A DNA stretch of 64,000 bases from Smaragdicoccus niigatensis DSM 44881 = NBRC 103563 (GCF_000380645.1 NZ_AQXZ01000018.1:1-64000), one strand, 5' to 3'. Positions 39,121 through 47,775 are shown, counted from the first letter of the stretch. The notes: a model not told the origin generated them from the letters alone. Made by a program: numbers and translations.

Positions 39121-39537
39121 ATGCGTACGTTCTGGAAAGACTTCAAGTCGTTCGCGCTGGGTGGAAACATGTTCGACCTTGCGCTGGGATTCATCATCGG
39201 AACCGCGTTCGCGGCCCTCGTCGAGTCGCTGGCGAGCAACGTCATCATGCAGTTCGTCGCGGCGCTGTTCGGAAAGCCGGATTTCTCGAATCTCTCCCTG
39301 ACGGTCAACGGCGCAGAGATCAAGTACGGCGCCTTCCTGACCGACCTCGTCAGCTTCCTGTTGTTGGCGGTCGTGCTGTTTGCTTTGGTTCGAATTCTGA
39401 TCCGCTACAAGATGGGCAACTTCAAAGCTCAGGGCACGGTCGAGTGCGAGTACTGCAAAGAGTTCGTCGCCGTCGACGCGACGAAATGCAAGTGGTGCAC
39501 GGCCGACCTCGTTCCGGTCGTTCGCGACGACGAGTAG
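39121..39537 (+). CDS. mscL: Large-conductance mechanosensitive channel MscL with C-terminal zinc ribbon
   Basis: A 138-residue MscL. The N-terminal helix and first span follow the family (FALGGNMFDLALGFIIGTAF), with a periplasmic loop and a second span (LVSFLLLAVVLFALVRIL). It opens under osmotic stress. The cytoplasmic tail departs from the usual bundle helix and carries a zinc ribbon with Cys109, Cys112, Cys123 and Cys126 (CEYC...CKWC). The ATG at 39,121 follows ATGGGGC. It is divergent from the beta-lactamase-like gene. Confidence 0.88.
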   Translation: MRTFWKDFKSFALGGNMFDLALGFIIGTAFAALVESLASNVIMQFVAALFGKPDFSNLSLTVNGAEIKYGAFLTDLVSFLLLAVVLFALVRILIRYKMGNFKAQGTVECEYCKEFVAVDATKCKWCTADLVPVVRDDE

Positions 39538-39564
39538 GCCGCGATCACGCGCGGGCGTCACCCC

Positions 39565-39578
39565 CGTAACGGTTGAAA
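39565..39578 (+). promoter_or_regulatory. Conserved upstream box CGTAACGGTTGAAA (copy 1)
   Basis: This 14-mer lies 102 bases before the GTG of the first secreted paralogue and recurs 101 bases before the second. A GTCAC sequence is 9 bases upstream of the GTAACG part. GTCAC/GTAACG pairs resemble binding sites of the actinobacterial response regulator MtrA, but this is only a resemblance. Confidence 0.5.
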
Positions 39579-39666
39579 TCGGGGCTCGTGCCACGTATTT
39601 CGCCGGGCTGGCCACGACCTACCTTGCATTCGAGGCAACAATGCCGCGCATCGGGGAGGTAAGACG

Positions 39667-40179
39667 GTGGAGCTCCGCACGGCTCATCTGGGTAATCGAG
39701 TGATGGCATCGGCGATCGGTGCTGCTGCTCTGGCCGCGACTTTCGGTGCAGGTTCTGCGTCGGCTGCGGTCGACGGCGGAGTCATCTTCAAGGCCGAGGG
39801 CAAGTCGATCGTGGCCGCGATCGATGCCGTCTCGAACTTCGGCAGCGGCGAGAACGTCACGTGCAAGCTCGACGCGAAGTCTCAGGCGGCAGGTTCGACG
39901 CCGAAGACGACGTCCCGCACGGACAAGTCGGGGGATTCGGGAGTGCTCAGCGAGAGCCTTCGGATCGACAACCTGCAGCCTGGCAAGTACGACGTCAAGG
40001 TGAACTGCGCAGACAGTAACGGTGACCAGTACAGCCTGACCAAGACGGATGTCGTGGAGATTGCCGGGGCAAAGCCTGCGGCTGCGGCCACGACCTCGAA
40101 AGCGACGACGCCGACCGGAATCGCCGGAATCATGTCGACGGTCAAGCAGTTCCTGACCACGATCATCAACAAGATCTAG
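39667..40179 (+). CDS. Secreted protein, paralogue 1 of a tandem pair
   Basis: A 170-residue secreted protein. Signal peptide: residues 1-34, ending AGSASA before AVDGG. The mature part has a beta-rich body with two Cys (VTCKLDAKSQ and VNCADSN) and a short amphipathic C-terminal helix after a Thr/Ala-rich linker (STVKQFLTTIINKI). It closely resembles the next gene. No known domain. The GTG start follows GGGGAGGTAA. Confidence 0.8.
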   Translation: MELRTAHLGNRVMASAIGAAALAATFGAGSASAAVDGGVIFKAEGKSIVAAIDAVSNFGSGENVTCKLDAKSQAAGSTPKTTSRTDKSGDSGVLSESLRIDNLQPGKYDVKVNCADSNGDQYSLTKTDVVEIAGAKPAAAATTSKATTPTGIAGIMSTVKQFLTTIINKI

Positions 40180-40190
40180 TAACTCCAGGA

Positions 40191-40234
40191 GAAGCGTCCG
40201 CGCGCGTCACCAGACGCTCGCGGACGCTTCTTCG
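40191..40234 (+). terminator. Terminator after secreted paralogue 1
   Basis: GAAGCGTCCGCG and CGCGGACGCTTC form a 12-bp stem with a 16-base loop, followed by TTCG. It lies 11 bases after the stop codon. Confidence 0.85.
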
Positions 40235-40262
40235 TTTGCACGTCACACCTGGGCCTCGCCCT

Positions 40263-40276
40263 CGTAACGGTTGAAA
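40263..40276 (+). promoter_or_regulatory. Conserved upstream box CGTAACGGTTGAAA (copy 2)
   Basis: Identical to the 14-mer at 39,565 and placed 101 bases before the start of the second secreted paralogue, while the sequence between is mostly different. This indicates a maintained control element. Confidence 0.5.
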
Positions 40277-40363
40277 GAGCCAGCGGTGCTGCACATTTCG
40301 CGGTAGACGAGGCCGCATAGCGTTCAAATCAAGCAATTTTCCAGGTAGGGGGAGGTAAAGACG

Positions 40364-40876
40364 GTGGAGTTCCGGACAGCTCGTCTGGGCAATCGCGTGG
40401 TCGCGTCGATGATTGGTGCGGCCGCACTGGCTACGGCTTTCGGTGCTGGTACAGCATCGGCAGCGGTGAGCGGAACGGTCGCGTTCAAGACGGAGGGCAC
40501 GTCGGTATCGGCCTCGGTCGACGCGACGTCATCGGTCAGCGGATCGACGGTCTTGTGCAAGCTCGACGTGAAGTCGCAGTCGGCGACCTCGACGACGAAA
40601 ACGGCCTACAAGACTGCGCAGTCCGGGGGAGGCGTCTTGAAGCAGACGCTGAAGATCGACGACCTGCAGCCGGGCAAGTACGACACGACTCTGCACTGTT
40701 TCGACAATCCAGAGGACAAGGACGGCCTGACGAAGACGGCCGTTCTCACGGTCACCGGCGCGACGCCGGCGTCGACCGGAACCGGCACGACGACCACGCC
40801 GACAGGTCTGTCCGGGATCTTCACGATTCTGCAAGGGATCCTGTCGTCGATCCTGGGCACCGGAACCGGCAGCTAG
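40364..40876 (+). CDS. Secreted protein, paralogue 2 of a tandem pair
   Basis: A 170-residue secreted paralogue of the previous gene with the same plan: signal peptide ending GTASA, two Cys (VLCKLDVKSQ and LHCFDN), the shared stretch LKIDDLQPGKYD, a Thr-rich linker and a hydrophobic Gly-rich tail (IFTILQGILSSILGTGTG). The conserved Cys pair suggests a disulfide. Function unknown; an envelope or surface role is inferred from export and duplication. Confidence 0.8.
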   Translation: MEFRTARLGNRVVASMIGAAALATAFGAGTASAAVSGTVAFKTEGTSVSASVDATSSVSGSTVLCKLDVKSQSATSTTKTAYKTAQSGGGVLKQTLKIDDLQPGKYDTTLHCFDNPEDKDGLTKTAVLTVTGATPASTGTGTTTTPTGLSGIFTILQGILSSILGTGTGS

Positions 40877-40888
40877 ACAACGGACGAG

Positions 40889-40922
40889 GCGTCCGCGAGG
40901 GTCAGATGACGCTCGCGGACGC
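40889..40922. terminator. Shared terminator of secreted paralogue 2 and ABC transporter
   Basis: GCGTCCGCGAG and CTCGCGGACGC form an 11-bp stem between the convergent genes. The stem resembles the terminator at 40,191, and its right arm encodes the last codons of the ABC transporter. Confidence 0.8.
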
Positions 40923-42692
40923 TTCTCCCGTTTGTACGCGCCACAACGCCGCGTACGGTCCGTCGGCAGCGACGAGTTCGTCGTGATTGCCGGCCTCGAT
41001 GACCCGTCCGGAGTCGAGGACCCAGATGCGATGCGCGTGCCGAACCGTCGACAATCGGTGCGCCACGACGATCGCCGTCCGGTTCCGCGTCGCCTCCCGC
41101 AGCGACTTCTGGATCGCGGCCTCGGTTTCGTTGTCGACCGCGCTCGTCGCCTCGTCGAGAACGAGGATCGCGGGATCCCGAAGCAACGCCCGCGCGAGTG
41201 CCAAGCGCTGTCGCTGGCCACCCGAGAGCGTCACGCCCCGCTCGCCGACGACGGTGTCGAAACCGTCCGCCAGCTTGTCGATGAACTCGATTGCGTGGGC
41301 TGCGACCGCCGCAGCCCGCACCTCGTCGCGTGATGCGTCCTCGCGCCCGTAGGCGATGTTCTCGAAGATCGTGCCGGCAAAGAGGTAGACGTCCTGCGAG
41401 ACATACCCCATCGATCCGCGGAGTGAGTCCCAGTCGAGGTCACGAACGTCGCGGCCGTCGAGAAGGACGGCTCCCGAGCGCGGATCATCAAAGCGCAGGA
41501 CGAGCCGCAGAATCGACGACTTGCCCGCTCCGGTCGGCCCGACGATCGCGTGGGTTTCGCCGGCCGGCACTTCGATGTCGACTCCGTGCAGAACATCGGG
41601 GGCATCGCGGTATCCGGCACGAACTCCGCGCAACTCGAGGTGGCCCCGAACCGGGACACTGAGACGGTCCGTCCCGGCCGACACCGTGACGGGTTCGTCG
41701 AGCAGCTTCAAGATTCGCGCGGTCGATGCCTTTCCGCGCTGGTAGAGGTCCAGGACCTCGGCCACTGACGTCAGGGGCCACAGCAGCCGCTGGGTCATGA
41801 ACACCAGCACGGAGTACAGACCGACTTCCAACTCGCCGTGGAGCGCCTGGAAACCGCCGATGAGCAGCGTCGCGGTGAATCCGGCGAGGATGGCCATGCG
41901 GACGAGCGGGACGAAGGCCGCAGAGGATCGGATGGCGTCGAGGTTCGCCTGCCGGTAGGACGACGAGAAGGACTCGATGCGCTGCCGCTCGCGTTTCTCG
42001 GCGGTGAAGGCCTTGATCGTCGCGATCCCGGCGAGATTGGCGGACAGCACTCCCGACAGATCGGCGACCGCCTCCCGGACGCGCGCATAGAGCGGTGCCA
42101 GACGCTTCTGGAAGAGCAGCGAACCCGAAATGATGATCGGAATCGGGAGGAAGGCGATGACCGTCAACTCCCACGACGTCAATGCGAAGACGGTGCCCAC
42201 GAGAAGAACGTTGAGCGTGACCTGCAGGATCGCGGGAGCGCCGACGTCGAGGAAGCGCTCCAGTTGGTTGACGTCGTCATTGAGCGTTGCCAACGTGGTG
42301 CCCTGTGGCCGGGATTCGTGCCAACTGACGTCCAGACGCTGCACGTGGTCGTAAGCCTCGAGGCGAAGTTCGTGTTCGATTCCCTGCGCGAGCCCACGCC
42401 AGGCGACATCGGCGATGTACTGGGATACCGATTCGATGATCCACACCACGCAGTTGAAGACGGCCAGCCAACCGATCTGGGCGTATCGCGATTCGATGTG
42501 CAGCAGACCCGCCATGAACGAGGCGTCACCGCGCACGACGACGTCGACTGCCGCGCCGATGAGCAGTTCCGGCATGACGTCGGCGACCTTGTTGATCGTC
42601 GACATGATCGTCGCGAACACGAAGCGTGCCCGGAAGCGACGTTGGCGGCGCCACAGCTCGTAGAGCGGTTGCGCCGATTCGTCTTTACCCAT
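40902..42692 (-). CDS. ABC half-transporter (exporter type)
   Basis: A 596-residue exporter with a six-span membrane domain (residues ~20-310) fused to an ATPase. Walker A is VGPTGAGKSSILR, the signature LSGGQRQRLALARALL, Walker B ILVLDEATSAVD, and the H-loop IVVAHRLSTV. Two copies should form the active pump. The substrate is unknown. The last residues are encoded within a terminator shared with the convergent secreted-protein gene. Confidence 0.9.
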   Translation of the reverse strand: MGKDESAQPLYELWRRQRRFRARFVFATIMSTINKVADVMPELLIGAAVDVVVRGDASFMAGLLHIESRYAQIGWLAVFNCVVWIIESVSQYIADVAWRGLAQGIEHELRLEAYDHVQRLDVSWHESRPQGTTLATLNDDVNQLERFLDVGAPAILQVTLNVLLVGTVFALTSWELTVIAFLPIPIIISGSLLFQKRLAPLYARVREAVADLSGVLSANLAGIATIKAFTAEKRERQRIESFSSSYRQANLDAIRSSAAFVPLVRMAILAGFTATLLIGGFQALHGELEVGLYSVLVFMTQRLLWPLTSVAEVLDLYQRGKASTARILKLLDEPVTVSAGTDRLSVPVRGHLELRGVRAGYRDAPDVLHGVDIEVPAGETHAIVGPTGAGKSSILRLVLRFDDPRSGAVLLDGRDVRDLDWDSLRGSMGYVSQDVYLFAGTIFENIAYGREDASRDEVRAAAVAAHAIEFIDKLADGFDTVVGERGVTLSGGQRQRLALARALLRDPAILVLDEATSAVDNETEAAIQKSLREATRNRTAIVVAHRLSTVRHAHRIWVLDSGRVIEAGNHDELVAADGPYAALWRVQTGEASASVI

Positions 42693-42850
42693 GCCACTCC
42701 CGCCGAGTTCGATTGCTCAAGCAGCCTATCGACTCGGCGGAAGTGGGGTGTCGATCGATTCCGAAGTAAGAGTCTCCCGCCCGACGGTCTGTACGAAAGA
42801 CCACTTTCGTACAAGCCCCGAAATCGGAGACATTGCCCCCGGCCTACTCG

Positions 42851-43210
42851 TCAGGAGGTCGCGGAACTGGTGGGGCTAGGAGTGGTCGTGGCAGCCGGAC
42901 TCTGCGGCTCACCCGGCGGGTTGACGAACTGGTGCCGGAATTGCATAGGACCCCGCATACCGGGTCCTTCGAAACGCTGGATAACTCCACGGTCGCCACG
43001 GTCCGCGTGCCCGACCCAATACCCGGCCGTGAAGGCAAGGGCGCCGAAGCCGAACAGCCCGATCGAGGCGGCGGCGATCAGCACCTTGACGGGGTCATTG
43101 CGGAACCGGTGCCACTTCGACGGCGTGGGCATTTCGGCGACCGATGGCGACGCCGGCGGAGGCGGTGGTGGCTGCAGCTTTTCGGTCTGAGCGTCAGAAT
43201 TGTCGGTCAT
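42851..43210 (-). CDS. Proline-rich single-span membrane protein
   Basis: A 119-residue protein with a Pro-rich cytoplasmic start (LQPPPPPPASP), one membrane span (VLIAAASIGLFGFGALAFTA) and a Pro/Thr/Ser-rich outer tail. Similar small proteins are common in mycolic-acid actinobacteria but have no assigned role. It lies upstream of the ABC exporter gene on the same strand with a 158-bp gap. Confidence 0.65.
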   Translation of the reverse strand: MTDNSDAQTEKLQPPPPPPASPSVAEMPTPSKWHRFRNDPVKVLIAAASIGLFGFGALAFTAGYWVGHADRGDRGVIQRFEGPGMRGPMQFRHQFVNPPGEPQSPAATTTPSPTSSATS

Positions 43211-43560
43211 TTACCACCTCGATCAGGACGAATACTGCGGGACGCTGTGATCTTGGACCGTCAAATTAAGAGCCAGCTGTATGCAGGCTGCCAAACGACC
43301 GGCAAACCGGACAAGCCGTACACGGGGCCGATTGATCCGGCGTGGCGGGCAATGACACGCAGCTCACCAAAACATCCCGGCGAGTCGTGAGGTGAAACTG
43401 AAACGCACGCGTTTCGTTGTTGGCATCATTGAGAGTCAAGCGGTGAGAACCGCACCCGCCGGAGGCGGCGTTCTGAGCGATAGCTGGAACTCAGCCAACA
43501 TCTGTGCGGGAAGCTGACAACTGCCATCGCACCGATGGCACCTTTGGAGTTGAGGGCGCA
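43211..43560. other. Gene-free region with a 16-base palindrome
   Basis: No convincing gene is seen. GAAACG and CGTTTC form a near-palindrome at 43,400-43,415, about 145 bases before the small membrane-protein gene at 43,561. It may be an operator or part of a promoter region shared by the divergent genes. Confidence 0.4.
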
Positions 43561-43839
43561 GTGGAGCTAGTTGCACTGAGCGCAATCGCCGTTCTCGCCG
43601 TACCTGTGCCGGCGGCGATTGCCGCGTTCATACGGCGTAGGCACGAGCAGCGTCAGATTCGGCGCGTAGCTAAGTTGTCACACCCGGCGTGCTTTCAGCA
43701 AGTCGAGCTGACGGCACCCGACTTCGACGCCCTGGCGACCGCTGAGAACCGACTCCTGCGTGCCCGGATGTCCGGCGACATCGATTCGACCGCTTACCAC
43801 CGTGGGATGCACCGCCTGGCTCTTGTTGCCGCCGGCTAA
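43561..43839 (+). CDS. Small membrane protein with KLSHPA motif, paralogue A
   Basis: A 92-residue protein: an N-terminal span (LSAIAVLAVPVPAAIAAFI), a basic stretch, RVAKLSHPACF, and a C-terminal helical part (ARMSGDIDSTAYHRGMHRLA). The latter resembles the short SHOCT-type helix that ends many membrane proteins. The GTG at 43,561 is set by the span. A paralogue lies at 45,292, on the other side of the ROK gene. Function unknown. Confidence 0.65.
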   Translation: MELVALSAIAVLAVPVPAAIAAFIRRRHEQRQIRRVAKLSHPACFQQVELTAPDFDALATAENRLLRARMSGDIDSTAYHRGMHRLALVAAG

Positions 43840-43926
43840 TTTCGCGCAGCGATTCAGTGAACTGACGGTCACCGAAGACGGCCTCGCGCAAGAATCCAAG
43901 GCGGACACTGCGTAGAGGAGCTGATC

Positions 43927-44949
43927 GTGGCAAGCTCATGGTTCGTTGTCGGGCTGGACAATGGCGGCACGAAGGACAACGGGACAGTTCTCGATCCGGA
44001 TGGCAACTTTCTCGTCGATCGGATGGTCGAGTCGCCGAGCAATGTGCTCGATGGACCGGAAGCCGCGGTTGATGCGCTCGCTCAATGCCTGGACAACGTC
44101 CTCGAACTCACCGGCGTTTCGTTTGATGACGTCCGCGCTGTCGGCCTGGACACTCCCGGCCCCGCCAGTGCCGAAGGCGTCATCTCCTCCATGGGTTCGA
44201 CCAACTTCTCCACCCCCGAGTGGCGCGGATTCGACATCCGCACTGCCCTCGAGAAGCGCATCGGGCGCCCGGTCGTCTACAACAACGACGCGAACGCTGC
44301 GGCCCTGTATGCGCATCGCGAGCACTTCGGGTCCACGGGTTATGAGAACTCGTCGGTGTCGGCGATCATCGGCACTGGCCTCGGTGGCGGCATCGTGGAG
44401 TCTGGGCGGATCATCAAGGGCCGCAACGGCATGGCCGGCGAGCTTGGACACGTCTTCGTGCCTGCGCACGACATTCTGGAGGAGGGTCAGCCGATCCCAC
44501 GCTGTAATTGTGGGTTCGAGTCGGACGCGGAGAGTATCGCGTCCCTGACGGGCATTCAGATCAACCTGCTGCCGTACTGGCTGACGCGCTATCCGGACCA
44601 CCCGCTGCACGGCGTCAGTGGCGCCAAGGACCGCGCGAAGCAGGTTCGTACTCTCGCCGAGGAGGGCGACGAGATGTCGCTCAAGATCTTCGAGCAGCAA
44701 GCGAAGGCGATCGGCCGACTGTTCACGATCGCGGCGAACTTCACCGATCCGACGGCCTACTTCATCGGCGGCGGTGTCGTCGAGACGAAGCCCGACTTCC
44801 GCAACTGGTTCATCGACACCGTCCGCGCGAACACCACGTTGCGCACGGAACAGGCCAAGACCGCAGTCGTGGCGACGGTTCCAGACCTCGATATGGCCGG
44901 CGCCCGCGGGGCCGCCCTGGGCGCCCTGGCGCACGTCTTGCAACCGTAA
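43927..44949 (+). CDS. ROK family sugar kinase or regulator
   Basis: A 340-residue ROK protein. The phosphate loop is GLDNGGTKDNGTV, the sugar-binding region includes VVYNNDANAAAL and IIGTGLGGGIV, and the His-Cys zinc motif has GELGHV and CNCGF. The third Cys expected in the ROK zinc motif is replaced (SDAES). No HTH domain precedes it, so a kinase is more likely than a repressor. Substrate unknown. The GTG start at 43,927 follows AGAGGAG. Confidence 0.85.
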   Translation: MASSWFVVGLDNGGTKDNGTVLDPDGNFLVDRMVESPSNVLDGPEAAVDALAQCLDNVLELTGVSFDDVRAVGLDTPGPASAEGVISSMGSTNFSTPEWRGFDIRTALEKRIGRPVVYNNDANAAALYAHREHFGSTGYENSSVSAIIGTGLGGGIVESGRIIKGRNGMAGELGHVFVPAHDILEEGQPIPRCNCGFESDAESIASLTGIQINLLPYWLTRYPDHPLHGVSGAKDRAKQVRTLAEEGDEMSLKIFEQQAKAIGRLFTIAANFTDPTAYFIGGGVVETKPDFRNWFIDTVRANTTLRTEQAKTAVVATVPDLDMAGARGAALGALAHVLQP

Positions 44950-45291
44950 ACGGACCAAGATATCTGACTTCGAGCCGATTGGGCAGTGTGCTCTCCACCA
45001 CACTGCGCGTTCGCGACTTGTTCACCTTGGGGATTCGCAGAGATCACTGATCTAGTCCGTGACCTGCAGATATCGGCCCGATAACGGCCTTCGCAACCCC
45101 GCGGCAGCTGAGCAACCGACAAGTATGACCTGCGTCACGGGTGGATTACAAATCGAGATCACTCTGTTGTCATTTGTATAGGTCTTCGGCCGAGTCTTCG
45201 AGATGCGAAGCGCTAGGCACCGGGTACACAAGCGGCGAGAGTTGGGGTCGCAGGTGGGCCTGGTACACGCAACCAGAAGGTGGGCCCAGAA
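44950..45291. other. Gene-free region
   Basis: 342 bases with no convincing gene, terminator or repeat. It probably includes the promoter of the small membrane-protein gene at 45,292. Confidence 0.5.
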
Positions 45292-45579
45292 ATGGATCTG
45301 ATCTACATCACGACACTGGCGATGGTCGGCGTTCCGGCATCGACTCTTGCTGCCACGTACGTCATCAAGCGACGCGAAAAGGCTCGCCGCGACGACGTCT
45401 TCCGTACCGTTGCCAAGCTTTCACACCCCGCGATGCGCAACCGCTGCGTCGCCACGGAGCAGGACAAAGAGAACCTGCAGACCGCCGAGGACATCCTGAT
45501 CCGCGAGCGTATGGCCGGCGAAATCGACGCGGTCACCTATCAGAAGCGAATGGGTCGGCTGGCTTCCGTCGCCCAATGA
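45292..45579 (+). CDS. Small membrane protein with KLSHPA motif, paralogue B
   Basis: A 95-residue paralogue of the protein at 43,561, sharing the N-terminal span (ITTLAMVGVPASTLAATYV), TVAKLSHPAM, and a C-terminal helix (RERMAGEIDAVTYQKRMGRLA). The last 47 bases overlap the 3' end of the convergent MFS gene. The ATG at 45,292 was chosen for the span. Confidence 0.65.
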   Translation: MDLIYITTLAMVGVPASTLAATYVIKRREKARRDDVFRTVAKLSHPAMRNRCVATEQDKENLQTAEDILIRERMAGEIDAVTYQKRMGRLASVAQ

Positions 45580-47095
45580 AGAGCGCGGCCGTAGCGCCCA
45601 CCAGGCAGATTCCCGCGGCGATCGTGAAATTCTCCCGGTAGCTCGTCATGAGCGCATCAGTGACGGCCCGCTCGTAAACCGATAACGCCGCTTCGTAGTC
45701 GGCGTCGTTGTCGAAGCCAATCGAGATCGGCGTGTTGAGGTTTTCCGTCAATCGATGGAACCGGTAAAGCCCGAATGCGGACAGCGCAGCGACCCCGACC
45801 AACATCCCTGTCATGCGGGCCACGACCACTGCGGCCGCGGCAATGCCGTGTTGTGTCGACGGCACGACCCGCAGCACGCAAGCGGACAGGGGAGCGATCA
45901 CGAGTCCCAGCCCCGCGCCCGCGAGGACCAGGTCAGTGTCCATGACCGGCAGGGACAAACCGTGAAGTGAGCGGTGTGCTCCCTCGATATCTGTCGGCCA
46001 ACGCGACATCAATACGAACGCCGCCGCCGTCAGGAGCAATCCGACGGCGGCGACAAGGCGTTCGCCGCAGCGATGCGCAAGCCAGCCGCCGACGAGTGCA
46101 CCGATGGGTAGCGCGACGAGGAATCGAAGCAGGACGAAGACGCTCTCCGTTTTGTTGAGGTGCAGCACGCCCTGCGCAACGAGTTCGACGTCGACGAGCG
46201 TCACCATGAGCGCGGCACCAGCGGCCAAGCTGGCGACGAGCGCGGCCGAGAACGGCCGGAACTCGACGCCGGTCGGGTCCATCAACGTGACCGTGCTGCG
46301 GCGCTCCCACCACACGAGCACGCCCAATACGGCGATCCCCGCGACCAAGGTGGGAACTCCCCACGGCGCGAGCAGCGATTCGCGCGGGTTCGGGTTGCTC
46401 AGCCCGACGACGATGCACCCCAGCGCCACACCAAGCAGCACGCCGCCGATCACATCGACGCGAACGTGGTCCTGAATGCCCTTGTCGCGCTTCGGCACAC
46501 CGATCCACACCGCGAGCATCGACAGCAAGGCCAGCGGGACATTCAGCCAGAACACCCCACGCCAGCCGGTGATCGCGAACGCCGAAGCCCACACGGTCGA
46601 GCCGGCGACGACGACACCGTACGGCGGGCCGAAGACGCTGCCGAGCTCTTGCGCGGCGCCCACCGCACCGAGAACGGTGGCGCGACCTCTCTCGGCCCAC
46701 AGGTCGGCCGCCAGAGCCATCGTCACGGGCAGCAGGGCGCCGCTGGCGACGCCCTGAATGACGCGGCCGGTGGTGATCGTCGTGATGTCGGTGGCCATCG
46801 CCGTGACCACGGATCCGACGATGAACAGCGCCAGGCAGGATTGCAGAAGAGGCTTGCGGCCGAATCGGTCCGATGCCTGCCCGAGCAGTGGCATCGCCGC
46901 GATGTACCCCAGCAGGTACCCCGTGACGATCGGCGTCGCCTGTTCGAGCCGGTTCGCCGCGATCCCGACGTCGCGCATGATGTCGCCGAAGATGCTGACG
47001 ACGACGTAGGTGTCGAGCGCCCCGATCATCACGCACAGCGCGGCCGATCCGACCGCCCAGCCGCGATGCTTCAGGATCCTCGCGGGAGCCCTCAC
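45533..47095 (-). CDS. MFS transporter of the LprG operon (P55 type)
   Basis: A 520-residue MFS protein with about 14 spans. The loop 2-3 motif is GQASDRFGRKPLL. In mycobacteria the P55 transporter (Rv1410c) works with lipoprotein LprG to move triacylated lipids across the envelope. Here the same order, overlap (GTGA) and size occur. It starts at GTG 47,095 inside the end of lprG. The substrate is inferred from the orthologue. The 3' end overlaps the convergent small membrane gene by 47 bases. Confidence 0.88.
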   Translation of the reverse strand: MRAPARILKHRGWAVGSAALCVMIGALDTYVVVSIFGDIMRDVGIAANRLEQATPIVTGYLLGYIAAMPLLGQASDRFGRKPLLQSCLALFIVGSVVTAMATDITTITTGRVIQGVASGALLPVTMALAADLWAERGRATVLGAVGAAQELGSVFGPPYGVVVAGSTVWASAFAITGWRGVFWLNVPLALLSMLAVWIGVPKRDKGIQDHVRVDVIGGVLLGVALGCIVVGLSNPNPRESLLAPWGVPTLVAGIAVLGVLVWWERRSTVTLMDPTGVEFRPFSAALVASLAAGAALMVTLVDVELVAQGVLHLNKTESVFVLLRFLVALPIGALVGGWLAHRCGERLVAAVGLLLTAAAFVLMSRWPTDIEGAHRSLHGLSLPVMDTDLVLAGAGLGLVIAPLSACVLRVVPSTQHGIAAAAVVVARMTGMLVGVAALSAFGLYRFHRLTENLNTPISIGFDNDADYEAALSVYERAVTDALMTSYRENFTIAAGICLVGATAALFIGRRKPADPFASDR

Positions 47096-47775
47096 CCCAG
47101 GGCCGGCTTCTCGACGGTGAACTGCTTGTCGAAGTCCGACACCTTCACTTCAACCGTCGGAACCGGATCGGCGTCGGGGGTGGAGAACCAGACTCGAAGA
47201 ACATGCCGGGGGCCGTTAACCGGCACCCAGAAGACGACATCCAGATCCTTCTTGAGACCAGGTACGAGCGGTGTGACCTGCTCCTTCGTGAGCTTGCCGG
47301 TGATCTTGTAGGCGTCCTGCCCGTCGATGCTGTCGATGTCCTGGGATTCGGTGTCGGTCGCGACCGTCAGGAGGTGGGCGAGGCCGCGGTTGGGATCGAG
47401 GATGGCGGTGGCGTCGTAGAGTTCCTTGGTCCGCTCCGTCGTGTACTCGGTGAACTTGCCGGTCGGTCCGCGGAAGTACGCCTGCCCTTTGACGATCACG
47501 AAGTCGCCCTCGATGACCGTGCCACTGAGACTCACCTTGAGAGATCCGCGGGCGTTGCCGGCACGATCCACGTCGCCGTCGACGTTCCGTACCTTGACAC
47601 CTTCGGGATCGCCGTTGACCTTGATCACGAGGTGAGTGCTGTTGACCGCTGCCGTGGCTTCGGCGCTCTGCTTCAACAGTCCGGCGGCCGGCGGCAGATC
47701 GGGCTTGGAGCACGCGGTGGCCAGACCGAGCGTCGCGGCCAGCAGAGTGATGAAGAGCAGTCGGGCCCAGGTCAT
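47092..47775 (-). CDS. lprG: Lipoprotein LprG
   Basis: A 227-residue LppX/LprG-family lipoprotein. The signal ends with the lipobox LATAC-SKPD. The mature protein has the concave beta-sheet typical of the family (LVIKVNGDPEGVKVRN; GSLKVSLSGTVIEGDFVI). LprG binds triacylated lipids and helps place lipoglycans and TAG in the envelope. It overlaps the MFS start by 4 bp; the two form an operon. A divergent promoter region of ~155 bp separates it from the acyl-CoA ligase. Confidence 0.9.
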   Translation of the reverse strand: MTWARLLFITLLAATLGLATACSKPDLPPAAGLLKQSAEATAAVNSTHLVIKVNGDPEGVKVRNVDGDVDRAGNARGSLKVSLSGTVIEGDFVIVKGQAYFRGPTGKFTEYTTERTKELYDATAILDPNRGLAHLLTVATDTESQDIDSIDGQDAYKITGKLTKEQVTPLVPGLKKDLDVVFWVPVNGPRHVLRVWFSTPDADPVPTVEVKVSDFDKQFTVEKPALG

